Positions 11,505-22,841 of a stretch of 64,000 bases of DNA are shown here, piece by piece (position 1 is the first letter of the stretch; each line of letters starts with the position of its first letter). Source of the stretch: Euptelea pleiosperma (taxonomy: Eukaryota; Streptophyta; Magnoliopsida; Ranunculales; Eupteleaceae). A program made the translations under genes and the position numbers. Under the pieces are notes generated by a model. That model was not told where the DNA came from, ran no database searches, and saw only the letters and a program-made list of their open reading frames with translations. The stretch lies in the NCBI GenBank assembly GCA_035048495.1, contig CM068549.1:9035822-9099821 (forward strand). The letters are read 5' to 3'.

Positions 11505-12427
11505 AAGTAAAAACCTACTTTTCTATGGGGAATCTCCCCAATTAGTGGACCCCCCATTTAATTAAAATTATTTTGAAATTCGCGGGGTCCACTAACTGGT
11601 CGGACAGCGGGTCGATGAAGATGGGCCCGACTATTGGCCCTCATGGATTGATGATGTCCATCGTCTCACAAGATGATGTGACAGACAGTCTGATGGTGAT
11701 CGGATGGATGGTGACTTGATTGGGACTCAGATTGGTAGATCGACGGATCTAGAGAGATCCAACGGTCCGATTGAAGATCCAACGGTCCGATGGAAGATCC
11801 AACGGTCAGAAAGCTAAGGGAGATGAGATAGAGTCGATGGGCAGGAGTTCTGGGGTTAGGTCAGTAGATTCGAGGACCGAGAGATGAGGAGAGAGAGAGA
11901 ATAAGGAGAAATGAGAGAGAAAGTATCAGAAAATGGAGAGAAAAGCACTGGCGGAGGGTCTGGAACCCTGGTCTTCACTGTGACCATCCTCACGCTTCTC
12001 CAGTAGAGTCGACTATCATTCTTTGCTGACTCATGTGGCTTTAAACGCTTTGGTCCGTCTCTTGGTCATTGGCTCTCCTACTCTCTTCGTTCTTTGGGCC
12101 GGCTTTTTGGTCCTCTTATTCAGCCCATATTTGGCCCATATCTTCTAGTCATAGCATGTGGGCTTGCAAGTCTCGAGAATTGTCCCATCGGGGTTTCCTG
12201 CGACAGAAGAAGCGCGTAATGAGACTCTATCAGAATGACTTCATGTCTAGACTTTTGAAAATGTGTTTAATGCATGCAAATATACCATTTCGTCCAGAAA
12301 AGTGTGTTCTACGCAACAAAATAGACTCTTACGTAGGAAAGTAGATAAATAGAGTATTTTAACGTGGGAGAATGCAATAACGCTAAAAGGATAATTGCTT
12401 AAAATAAGCACTTTTGAGCGAATATCA
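9668..12427 (-). repeat. 3' LTR of the complete element
   Basis: 2760 bp, TGAAAGTAGG...GCGAATATCA on the + strand, abutting the polypurine tract. Parts mirror the 5' LTR: intron 10267-9746, palindromes at 11065-11087 and 11223-11246, promoter palindrome 11394-11419. It differs from the 5' LTR by scattered substitutions and by a much longer (TA)n tract (about 11459-11501). Confidence 0.95.
11459..11501. repeat. (TA)n microsatellite
   Basis: About 21 TA units in the 3' LTR; the same site in the 5' LTR (19817-19834) has only about nine. It lies between the U3 core and the promoter palindrome. Confidence 0.95.
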
Positions 12428-12440
12428 CAACCCCCAACCA
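12428..12440 (-). other. Polypurine tract
   Basis: On the - strand GGTTGGGGGTTG directly precedes the TGATATTCGC start of the 3' LTR, the expected place for plus-strand priming. Confidence 0.85.
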
Positions 12441-14398
12441 GCATATTGCCAATCCTTGGCAATTAGTGCGAAATAAATGAGCTTAAAAGGGCTCTGCACA
12501 TGCTGCACACTTTTTCATATTAGCTTAGGGAAAACACCGTTCGTCGAATCATTGAATGGATGCAAAAACAGTTACATGCTAGCGAAGAGTTGGAAAGTTT
12601 TGGCAAGACTACAGACTGATAATCATGACCCAGACTAGTCAGACTCTGCGTGTGTGTGTGCTCGGCATTCTCATCATCCGACAGTAAAGATTTCCAGATC
12701 ACCTCTAAGCTTTTATGCCTCGACCTCAAATCTCACATGTTTAGCACTCAGAATAGAATCACACAAGAAGGGTTTTCTTCTTTTCTCTCAATTTATATGT
12801 GAGGAGATGTATTTAATATAAAGAGGCAAAAGATCTCACATATGTTTTATTTGAAGGAAGGACATCTTTAACAGAAGAAGATCTCATGATTGGAATACCA
12901 CTTCACTCGGGAACGTCAGATCAAACTCTATAGCTTCTCTTTCTCCAATCTCCACATTTTATGATCGTACTATCCTAGAATCAAGTAGGACTTTCCTGGG
13001 TCGTAATGAGGCTTAGGTCAAGTGTAGAGAGATAAAGGAATACAGGATTTCAAAGATTTTGAGAGGATATTGCCATTTTCTTGAATTTTTCCTGCGGCGT
13101 AACACCATTATCTGGTTCTTTTTCCTTTTTTCGTATTTTTCTCTTTTTCTTGATATTTCTGAGACTGCTCAATTTCTTTTCAGCACTTTTTCATACTTTC
13201 TTTCCATATTTTGTTTTTAGCTTGAACCACTTTTCTTTTCCTTTTGATTCTTCTTCTTTACTTTTCTTTTCACGGTACACCCATATCAGTTATTCTTTTG
13301 TCCATCTCAAAATAAGGGTAGCCAGTCATGCTTCGTAGCTGGACTGGATTTTAAGTTGATGGGTTTACAAAGAAAAGGCTTTTATAGAAGGGTTCAAGGG
13401 GTTTCTAGTGAAGTATAATTCAGGTGAGTAAAAAGGCTGAATGGTTCAGAAAAATGGCCTAAATCATTTTCTAGGGTTTGCACTATCATGTATACTGTCT
13501 TGACTGGATACAGAGAAGGTTCTGTCGTAGTAATCCAATGTTGATGTCGTTCCGAGTTTTATGATCGAAGCAAAAGATAATGAGATCTCTCAACGAATAT
13601 TGCGGGCATGAAGAATAGTGAGTCATCCATTGACTCAGGATTATTGTATAATTCTCTGAAATGATTAAAGGTTCGAAAGCTCACTAGGTTAGGTCTCCAC
13701 AATTCTTCTCATAGGATCTCTAGAATTTCCAAACTTAGGATGACTCTGATGTTGATAGTGTACAATTGTGCCGAATCTGAGTTTTTCTAAGTTTTCAAAC
13801 CTGCTGTAGTCACACTTGACTTGACTCAAAGCTAGCTTTAAACAAAAATTGACATCCTCAATACTGACTTAACGGAGGTTTTTAGCTAATCAAAGTCAGG
13901 GTATTTGACACATTTTTGAAATTCTAGAAAACTTTTGGAGAACATCGGAAATCACCCCAAAAATAAGAAATTTTTTTTTTTTTTTATATCTATATCTATA
14001 TTTATCAAAAGGAATACATGAGTTTTGGTAAATACCCACCCCCAACCAAAATATAGCACCGTCCTCGGTGCTCATGACCGGGACATAAAATGATAACAAA
14101 TCAGTGATGATGCAAAGATTCAGGAAGGATGTTACCAAGTCGGCAGAAACTCGACAGTGTGTGATACCTGATGATCGGAAGAATGAATGTACCTGCATTT
14201 TCAGAGATATAACAGTAATAACAAATGCATGAGACTCATGTACTATAGGAATACCGGAATTGCCTTTCCGAAAGCACTAAGTTTTACATCTTCAGCCAGA
14301 CACAACGGGGGTATATCAAGTACCCCCAACCAGGTTAAAACTCATGGAGAGTGAGTGAATCTGCAGTCTTCCTGACACCTAAGGTGGAACGGAGACAA
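12428..14398 (-). other. 3' noncoding interior of the complete element
   Basis: About 2 kb without a supported gene between the gag-like frame and the 3' LTR. It is homologous to the 3' noncoding region of the left-edge pol element. A poly(T)/TATATC tract at about 13968-13998 is followed by a block (about 14003-14040) found again in two opposite orientations at about 26385-26435 and 31533-31585. Confidence 0.7.
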
Positions 14399-16231
14399 CT
14401 ATCCTATCCCTTGTCTAGGTATACCTGTGTAGAACAGGTCTTTCTCAGTGTAGATTGAGATACGGGCATTGAGCTCTCTGAGCAGCCCGGCAAAAGCACA
14501 GAGTTGATCTGGGAGGGATTGAAGCTTCTCAGTAAAGATTGAGAGGAGAGTAGGAGTGGGTTCGCTGAGCAGACCCGCAAAAACATTTAGTTCAGCGGGG
14601 AGGGATAGAAGCTTCTCAGTAAAGACTGAGAAGAGAGTAGTAGTGGGTTCTCTGACCGTGGTTAGCAGAGCCGCAAACTCATTGAGTTTTGCAGGAATGT
14701 ATCTGAATGGAGCAGACTCCTGCAGATCAGTAATACCAAAATTGTCTGATTCTGAGATGAAGTCAGACTCAAAGTGTTCTTGACACTTGGATAATTTATC
14801 CTTGAGAGAGTCCTGAATTAGACTCTCTACGGCACATGGGGCATCGATAATATCGACGTAGGGTGACGGGTGAAAACTGTTGACCTCTTTCTCGATGTTT
14901 CCTGATGTGATAGGGATGTTCCAATCCCTGCACTCAATATGTTCCACCTCGGTGGGGATCGGTAGGTCCAGGACAGCGGGAGGCCCATTTTCTAGACATG
15001 GGTCATCAGTAGGAATGTCTGCATTCAGAGCAGAGAGAGAATTATCAGAGATAGAGATGGGACTAAGTTCCTCTGTGCTCAGTCCAGAAGTTGGTGTTGT
15101 TAAGGGCACCAAAGATTGAGACTCGGGTTCATCACAATTGTTGCACAATCCAAGGGAGGTGGGGAGGAACGATAGATCTATGACAGCAGGGATCTTACGA
15201 TCGAGACAAAACTCAGTGTCATGATGATCATCTTCAGGGTCCAGGTTAGAAGCAGTAGTGGGAGAGTGAGAAATAGGTTGCTCTGAGGTAGGTTCAGGAT
15301 GTGGTGCTTTTAAAGGCACCGAAGAAGGAAACACTGGCTCCTCAATAGTCTGGCTCGATCTAGGGGTGGGTACAACTTCTATTTCTTCCTCACAATGGTG
15401 GTACTGGGTCCAATTGTGCGGCTCCTCATTATAAACAGTGGCCATATCATTCTCCTCAGGATAGGCTATTGGTGGACTAGTGAAGTTGACTTCCTCTCTC
15501 TCATTTTCTAATTGAACTAGACGTTGCTCCAAGCTTTCCATAGATTGCTGTTGTTGGTGCTCTAGCTGGGCAATGTACTTAGAGAGAAGGTCCTCTAGAC
15601 CAGGGTTAGTAGCCAACGGAGGTAGTTCAACCAAGGGGAGCTGAGGTGCCACCTCTTGATTGTAGTCCGACTGGGTATGAAAGTTGTAAGGCAAAGTGGA
15701 GTCTGGGACTAGTTGCTGACTCTGAAAATCCTGAGGGGCCCACTGTTGATCAGAATAGTCATTCTGTGGATATGACGGGTACTGGGATTGCGAGTATTGC
15801 CAGTCATACTCTCCATTGGGTTGATGGAACCCAGAAGGATAATTATCCTACGGCAGTTGCTGCGGGAGGGCAGACTGTTCCCAACCAAAGTTATGGTGAC
15901 TCCTATTATCCGGATAATAAGTGTTGTCATAGGAGGTCTGCATTGGAGATGGAAAGGTACAGACATCTTGTTGGATAGGAGGGTAATATCCTACAGACTG
16001 GGAATGGTACAGAGGTTGCTGGACCGCGGCACGAAGGGCAGAGACTGAATTTTTAAGCTCTTGGAGTATAGAATTGTACTCTGGATCTCGGTGATTATCA
16101 TACCCTGTAGAAGTGTGCGAGACTAGAGTATCATGATGATACGCAGAATTGTCATACCATTGTTGAGAGTGATCACCTCGATTCTCACAGAAACTGTAGT
16201 AGGTCTCATACAGAGGCCTTTCATCTGCCAT
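14399..16231 (-). pseudogene. Gag-like reading frame with one in-frame TAG
   Basis: One frame of 610 sense-or-stop codons starts at ATG 16231 and ends at 14399, broken only by TAG at 15848-15850 (codon 128). Residues 1-205 are rich in Tyr, Gln, Ser, His and Pro; an FGW-containing stretch and a later LEDLLSKYIAQLE...QRLVQLENE helix (about 212-250, likely coiled coil) resemble the region after the zinc knuckle in Athila-type Gag. The middle is acidic and Ser/Pro-rich. The last 100 residues hold three related units of 29-32 residues (LPAELNVFAGLL, TLLSIFTEKLQS type). No zinc knuckle, protease or polymerase motif is seen. It may be a reworked Gag C-terminal part that helps packaging, or a family-specific protein of unknown role. 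Gag relation is an inference. Confidence 0.7.
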
Positions 16232-18010
16232 TAGAGGCGATAGAGGGGTGTGGTGGACTAACTCTCAGATCGAGTCAGTAAAAGGTTAGGACAGGTCCAA
16301 CCGGGCGTCTACTTGAAAAAGCAAGCCCAAGATTTGGCAAAAAGTTGCCAAAAGGAGATACTGGAGTAGTGATTCTAAATGATGCACACAAAGCACAGAT
16401 AATCCTATTCTAAACAATCAGGATATATTTTAGGCATTATCTTGTTAGTTTTGGGGCTAGAGTAGATTATGACAGTGGGCGGACCACTGGTTTATCTTTT
16501 AGCCGCCGGACTAACTGTATGCACTCAGAGGTTCTCACCAGGCTACACTCTTCAGAGCGAATCCTTTAGTACTAACTCTAGTTAACAACAAGGCAATCCG
16601 AAGCCTAGACAGACGTGCGGCACAATGGCTGTCTTAAGTACGTCCCAGACTAACCGGATTGGTCAAGTGTATAAGAAGAGTGTTCCCTCGGGTTAAGCTA
16701 GGGTTGGTGCGTGTTCCTAGTCCACACGCAACTAACCGCTGAATAGTCCAAGATGCCACGTCGAGCTCAGTGTACTTGAGTAGCAGGGACTTATGGGTGT
16801 GTTAGACAACAGGGACCCGCGCTCGTGGTCTTATTTCGATTGGATGTTAAGCGGGTTCACTTTGTGTGGATTTTTCCTCGAACACCGGGCTAATTGGCTC
16901 TACTTCTTGATTCTTTTTATTATAGATGGATCTTGGGGATCAATTTCAGCTGGAGTGATGAGGTGGGTGATGAAATCCCACCAGTTTCAATTTTGGAGCT
17001 GGGTCTGCTCTCTTAGAGTTGATTGATTAACGGCCACGCCACGCAAGTCGAATAATATGTATGCGAAAGCAAATAGACAAGCGGCAATGATTCACCCAAA
17101 TTGCTCTGTATCGCACTCAAGGCGAGGATAGAGACTTACCTCCCGTGGGCCACGCCACGGGGTCGCCTCCGTGGGTTAGGGAGGGGTATCCTAATGGGTT
17201 TGGGCCCGACTCCACCTCTTTGAGCTTTCGCTCCCTACCCACACTGGATCGTGTTCCTGCAGAAACAGTTAGATCGCACGGTCTAGGTATTTGGGATTCT
17301 ATTTGAAAGATCCTTGCCTTTTTAGGGTTCACTGAACAAGCACTGGATTTAGGCAAGTTTTTGAATTAATTTCCAAATTCGAGATGGGTTAAAATTGAGG
17401 AATTCCTATATTTGGAAAATACCTAGATTGGAATGTTTTCCGAACTGTGTAGATCTTCCAAGAAAGATTTGATTGTGAGATCCCTTACAATTTTGGGAAA
17501 TTTCCCAAAATTGAAATTCTGCTAGATTTGGGGTGTTTCCTTTTGCAGACTTTTCCAAATTCGGAAGATTTCTAAAGATAGAAATTCTTCTAAAGAGGAA
17601 ACTTCTAAGAGGGGAAACCCTAATTTAGCAAAGTTTCAAGATTTGAGAATCTTTCAAAAATCGCAAATCCTTGATTGGTGATTTCTAAAAATCTGCAGAA
17701 TATAAAACCCTAATTTTTTTGAATTTTTAGTTTTTAATTTTTTTTGGTAATTTCCACTTAATCTAGGGTTTCTAAAAAACCCTAGAACAAGATCTAGCAG
17801 TTATATGGAAAGCAATAAAATTCCTAAATTATTACAAATTGCACTCGGCCTTCCGAGGCATTAAAAATAGTAATTTAAAAACTGCTAAAAATCAACAAAA
17901 ACAAAAAAAATAGAAAGTTTCCCAAAAAGGTCGGGCTGGCCAAATTGAGCAGCTTTTCGCTTCAGCAACTTTCCAATTCCGTCTTTACGTCCTTTTTCGC
18001 ACTCCCGAAC
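16232..18010 (-). other. 5' untranslated interior of the complete element
   Basis: About 1.8 kb between the primer binding site and the gag-like ATG, with no credible reading frame. The likely packaging region lies here by position. The block ATCTTGTTAGTTTTG at about 16439-16453 recurs at about 26433-26447 and, inverted, at about 31533-31545, which marks deletion-derivative relatives. Confidence 0.65.
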
Positions 18011-18033
18011 ACCCGAGCGGCAGCGGCGCCATT
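18011..18033 (-). other. Primer binding site, tRNA-Asp type
   Basis: Two bases inside the 5' LTR end, the - strand reads TGGCGCCGCTGCCG, close to the TGGCGCCGTTGCCG complementary to the 3' end of plant tRNA-Asp and typical of Athila/Tat elements. One mismatch in the first 14 positions; the match weakens after that. Confidence 0.85.
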
Positions 18034-18111
18034 TGAAAGTAGTGTTTTTCCGCGTCGTTGGTTACGGAAACCCTAATTCCAACACATTTGTAATTAATCC
18101 GAATTTCAATC

Positions 18112-18633
18112 CTGCAAAAATGTGACTTTTGTATAGGGATTCGTGTCAGATGTCGATCCTCACTCGGGGTAAGTTTGTGCAAGCAGAGAACATGAAATGA
18201 CGAATTTTTCTCAGAAATTGCCACTAAAAAGGATGGAATGGTGAGAATGATGATCACGAGATTTTATAACATGATTTTTTTTGTTGAAGATTGATTCTCC
18301 ATTAAAGTGATTAGCATGCAGATAAAATTCAAAATTACTATTAAAAGAGAATATAAACAAGAATTCAAAAGAAACTAATTTCATTGAATAAAATTAAGAT
18401 GTTTACATTGATGGATAACAAAAACAAGAGAATTAAACTAACCTAAAAAGCATGAAAGGTAGAGAGAGAATCTACAGAGGAGAGAGAAACTAAAGAAGAG
18501 AGAGAAAATGATGAAAGAGAAAGACCAAGCTATAATAATATAGAGAGAGATAACTAAGGAGAGTCTAGAGAGAGAAAATGAAGAGAGAAGAAAGAGAATG
18601 TTGCTAGAAAGAAAGAAAGAAAATATCACTTAC
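18112..18633 (-). other. Predicted leader intron inside the LTR (522 bp)
   Basis: Donor TTTAATG|GTAAGT at 18633 and acceptor TTTTTGCAG ending at 18112; the same sites in the 3' LTR are 10267 and 9746. Equivalent donor/acceptor pairs occur in diverged copies: 4806-5239, 9541-9112, 28917-28474, 34274-34008 and 61705-60618. After joining, the ATG at the donor opens only a very short frame, so the segment looks like a leader intron, not coding. Splicing is predicted, not proven. Confidence 0.6.
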
Positions 18634-19431
18634 CATTAAAGGATTGGCCAGGGGAAATGGTGATACTTGGGGTGCGGATGATGGAGTTGTATAGCCGGTG
18701 ATGCGAGTCACCGGTGCACGCTTGGAGAAGATGAGTGTAGGCTATCAGCTTTGATGGTGAAGGGCAGCACTTGGAGGAGAAAATGGTGGTAGATCATGGC
18801 TGGACCGTGGCTGTAATATGGTAGATGGTTGACGGCTGTTCAGGTGAGGTGCTGGATGCCTTAAGAGATGATGGGGCGGTGAGTTGGGTGACTGCAGGTG
18901 GTGGTGCGGCAAATCTAGAGGAGGTAAGCCTCCTCTCTTTTCTCCTTCCTCTTTCTTCTCCTTCTTTTTTTTTTTCTGTTTACTGTGGAGAAGATGAAGA
19001 GGAGAAGAGAGCGTGGTGCAGTTGCGTTTTCTTGGAGATGATCCAGTCACTTGGCAGCAAGCTTCGATCGTGGAAGGAATGACCGTCCAGCAGCTATGGA
19101 GGAGGGCAGCAATAGATATGAAGGTGGGCTGTAGAGGAAGAGTGCAGGGGCGGTTTGCTGAACCGTTAAGAGCTGTAGGTTCTTAAAGTTGCAGTTGGGA
19201 GATGATGGAGGTGATGATGCCATGGAAGAGGTGGAGGACGGTGGTGTGCATCTTGTGGAAGACGAACCAGGGGTAATGGCGGTTTGGGGCTGGCAGCAAT
19301 AGAGAAGAACGTGGTGGAGAGAAGGTGGGGGGGGAAGACGTGGTGGCTGTTGTTGGAGGCGCTGCACGTGGTGGTGAGGATGAAGGGAAAAATATGGGGA
19401 AAGAGAGATGGAGACGGTGAAGAGAGAGGTG

Positions 19432-19458
19432 ACCGGAGTTGCAGGCTGCAACTCCGGT
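19432..19458. repeat. Perfect leader palindrome
   Basis: Arms ACCGGAGTTGCAG and CTGCAACTCCGGT around one central G: a perfect 13-bp-arm inverted repeat in the transcribed leader. Variants of the same palindrome occur in nearly every family LTR here. Confidence 0.95.
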
Positions 19459-19746
19459 AATCAAAACTTTGAATAAAAAAAATGGTGCTGCTCGTGGCAG
19501 CAAGATTTGCTGCGCACAGGCGGAGGGTGGAGAGTTTCAGATGAAGGAGAAAGAGAAGGAGACGACAGAAGGAGAAGAGAAGAAGGAGGTGGCCGGAGTT
19601 CTACAACTCCGGCCGGAATGAGGAAGAAGAAGAAGAAGAAGAAGAAGAAAGAAGGGAAAACGTGGGAGAAGATTCGGGGAAGGTTTTGGGGAAGGAGAGG
19701 AGGAGAGGGGAGAGGGATTAGGGTTCGAACGAACCCCTATCCTTCT

Positions 19747-19784
19747 CCTTTTAAAGCTCCCTATTTCCTTTAATGGAAATAGGG
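19747..19784 (-). promoter_or_regulatory. LTR core promoter: palindrome plus TATA-like box
   Basis: On the - strand a CCCTATTTCC arm, six bases, and a GGAAATAGGG arm (19784-19759) are followed by GAGCTTTAAAAGG (TATA-like, 19755-19747). The arrangement is repeated at 7093-7118, 11394-11419, 21796-21821, 27690-27711, 30117-30142 and 35614-35637. Leader sequence rich in purines or pyrimidines starts just downstream. The start site itself is inferred. Confidence 0.6.
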
Positions 19785-20761
19785 TATTTTTTGAAAATAA
19801 AAAAATATGAAAAAAAATATATATATATATATATTTTTAAGTAAAAACCTACTTTTCTATGGGGAATCTCCCCAATTAGTGGACCCCCCATTTAATTAAA
19901 ATTATTTTGAAATTCGCCGGGTCCACTAACTGGTCGGACAGCGGGTCGATGAAGATGGGCCCGACTATTGGCCCTCATGGATTGATGATTTCCATCGTCT
20001 CACAAGATGATGTGACAGACAGTCTGATGGCGATCGGATGGATGGTGACTTGATTGGGACTCAGATTGGTAGATCGACGGATCTAGAGAGATCCAACGGT
20101 CCGATTGAAGATCCAACGGTCCGATGGAAGATCCAACGGTCAGAAAGCTAAGGGAGATGAGATAGAGTCGATGGGCAGGAGTTCTGGGGTTAGGTCAGTA
20201 GATTCGAGGACCGAGAGATGAAGAGAGAGAGAGAATAAGGAGAGATGAGAGAGAAAGTATCAGAAAATGGAGAGAAAAGCACTGGCGGAGGGTCTGGAAC
20301 CCTGGTCTTCACTGTGACCATCCTCACGCTTCTCCAGTAGAGTCAACTATCATTCTTTGCTGACTCATGTGGCTTTAAACGCTTTGGTCCGTCTCTTGGT
20401 CATTGGCTCTCCTACTCTCTTCGTTCTTTGGGCCGGCTTTTTGGTCCTCTTATTCAGCCCATATTTGGCCCATATCTTCTAGTCATAGCATGTGGGCTTG
20501 CAAGTCTCGAGAATTGTCCCATCGGGGTTTCCTGCGACAGAAGAAGCGCGTAATGAGACTCTATCAGAATGACTTCATGTCTAGACTTTCGAAAATGTGT
20601 TTAATGCATGCAAATATACCATTTCGTCCAGAAAAGTGTGTTCTACGCAACAAAAGAGACTCTTACGTAGAAAAGTAGATAAATAGAGTATTTTAACGTG
20701 GGAGAATGCAATAACGCTAAAAGGATAATTGCTTAAAATAAGCACTTTTGAGCGAATATCA

Positions 20762-22841
20762 ATGGGCGTGGTCACAGTTTGGAAGGATGCTGGTGCAGCG
20801 GCTAGAGGACAGCTATGGTTGTTCTTGGTGGCTGGAACAAGGCGATGAAGGTGGAGAGGGACTGCAATGTTCGGACGAGCTAGACTGAGTCAGATTCAAT
20901 CCAGCAATGGAGTAAATGAGGGGCGCACTCCACTTCTCCTCCTCTCTTCATCTTCATCTCCTTTTTCTTTTTCGTTTTTTTTTTTTTTTGGTTCAAGCCA
21001 TTAACGCCGGAGTTGCAGACCTGCAACTCCGGCCATGATTTGAAGGAGAAGATGAAGGGGAAGTGTGGTGACGGTGGTGGAATGGTGAGATAGTGGTGCG
21101 GCTCCAATGGCTGCTGGTTGTGAAGCGTTGCTGGATTGTGAATAGCTAGGAGCAGTCCCCAAATGGCTTAGAGTAGGGGGTAGTGTTGATGGAGACGGTG
21201 GTGGTATGGGGCGGTGATGGTTGAGGGGAAGATGGTGGTGCTGTGCAGTAGCAAGTGGCTGGAGGCGGTTTGCAGTCTGTTGAGAACCAGGTAGGGGACG
21301 ATCTTCCCTTCTCTTTCTTCTTTTTTTTTTATTTTTTTATCGAGGCTAGGGTCGAGAGAGACGGCTGTGAGATCCTTGAAAGTGAGAGGGGTCCATCAGG
21401 GTTGAGACAGTGGTGCACCAGTCCGGTGGAGGGCGGTGTGCAACGGTGGTGGTAGATGGTGTAGACGGCAACCGACGTTGCAATAACTTGGGAACCCGCC
21501 GTTGGGTTCTGTGGAGGTGCTGGCTATCCAGCAGGGGCAAAAGAGATGGAGAGAAGAGGGGTAAAACGAGGTGGGAGATGGCCGGAGTTCTGCAACTCCG
21601 GCGAACTACGAAAAGAGAAGATGAAGAAGATGAAAAAGAAGAAGAAGAAAGGAGGAGGAAGATGGGGCCAAAGAAGAGGGGAAGGGTTTTGGGGAAGGAG
21701 AGGAAGAGATTGGAGGGGGATTAGGGTTCAAACGAACCCTTCTCCTTCCCCTTTTAAAGCTCCCTATTTCCTCTTCTCCTTCCCCTTTTAAAGCTCCCTA
21801 TTTCCTTTAAAGGAAATAGGGTATTTTTCAAAAATAAAAAAATAAGAAAAATAAATTTTTTTTTTTTTTAAGTAAAACCTTGCTTTTCTTTGGGGAATTT
21901 CCCCATTTAGTGGACCCCCTATTTTTTAAAATTTAATTGAAATTATTTTGAAATTAACGAGGTCCACTAAATGGTCAGACAGCGGGTCGATGATGATGGG
22001 CCCGACTACTGGCCCACATGGATTGATGATGTCCATCGTCTCACAAGATGATGTGACAGACAATCTGATGGCGATCCGATGGATGGTGACTTGATTGGGA
22101 CCCAGATTAGTAGATCGATGGATCTAGAGAGATCCAACAGTCCGGTGGAAGATCCAACGGTCCGATTGAAGATCCAACGGTCAGAAAGCTAAGTGAGATG
22201 AGACAGAGCCAATGGGCATGAGTTCTGAGGTTAGGTCAGTAGATTTGAGGACCGAGAGATGAAGAGAGAGATAATAAGGAGAGATGAGAGAGAAAATATC
22301 AGAAAATGGAGATAAAAGTATTGGCAGAGGGTCTGGAACCCTGGTCTTCACTGTGACCATCCTCACGCTTCTCCAATAGAGTAGACTATCATTCCTTGCT
22401 GACTCATGTGGCTTTAAACACTTTGGTCCGTCTCTTGGTCATTGGCTCTCCTGCTCTCTTCGTTCTTTGGGCCGGCTTTTTGGTCTTCTTAGTCAGCCCA
22501 TATTTGGCCCATATCTTCTAGTCATAGCATGTAGGCTCTTTAAGCTTTGATAATGGGCTTTCCTGATCGATGTGGGCTCGCAAGTCTCAAGAATTGTCCC
22601 ATCGAGGTTTCCTGCGACAGAAGAAGCGTGTAATGAGACTCTATCAGAATGACTTCATGTCTAGACTTCCGAAAATGTGTTTAATGCATGCAAATATACC
22701 ATTTCGTCCAGAAAAGTGTGTTCTACGCAACAAAAGAGACTTTTACGTAGAAAAGTAGATAAATAGAGCATTTTAACGTAGGAGAGTGTGAAAACGCTTA
22801 GAAGATAACAGTGGAAAATACCCACTTTTAAGCGAATATCA
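20762..22841 (-). mobile_element. Solo LTR, right part (leader to U3)
   Basis: Continuation of the LTR begun at 9035; ends GCGAATATCA at 22841 followed by the target duplication GCGAG. It has palindromes at 21006-21033 and 21581-21602, and a fully self-complementary 26-bp promoter palindrome at 21796-21821. The TATA-like/palindrome entry is partly duplicated in tandem (about 21738-21805), giving two TTTAAAGCTCCC boxes. Confidence 0.9.

Larger units (their letters stand above)
9668..20761 (-). mobile_element. Complete non-autonomous Athila-like LTR retrotransposon, 11.1 kb
   Basis: Bounded by two near-identical LTRs (3' LTR 9668-12427, 5' LTR 18034-20761, transcribed right to left) and by a perfect 5-bp target duplication ATGGG (9663-9667 and 20762-20766). 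The 5.6-kb interior has a tRNA-Asp-like primer binding site next to the 5' LTR, one gag-like reading frame interrupted by a single TAG, and a polypurine tract next to the 3' LTR. There is no protease, reverse transcriptase, RNase H or integrase. Near-identity of the LTRs shows a recent insertion. LTRs and 3' noncoding sequence match the pol-bearing element at the left edge, which therefore represents its likely autonomous source of enzymes (inference). Confidence 0.95.
18034..20761 (-). repeat. 5' LTR of the complete element
   Basis: 2728 bp. On the - strand: TGATATTCGC start at 20761, U3 with repeated GATCCAACGGTC blocks (about 20091-20143), promoter palindrome 19759-19784, TATA-like TTTAAAAGG, purine-rich leader with palindromes (19589-19614, 19432-19458), splice donor ATG|GTAAGT at 18633, acceptor TTTTTGCAG ending at 18112, U5, and ..CTTTCA at 18034. 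This is the copy that would drive transcription. Confidence 0.95.

Noticed and set aside
18112..18633. Coding start split by the intron (ATG at the donor)
   Set aside because: Joining the predicted exons gives a stop within a few codons in the copies checked, and different frames between copies, so I do not propose a split gene.
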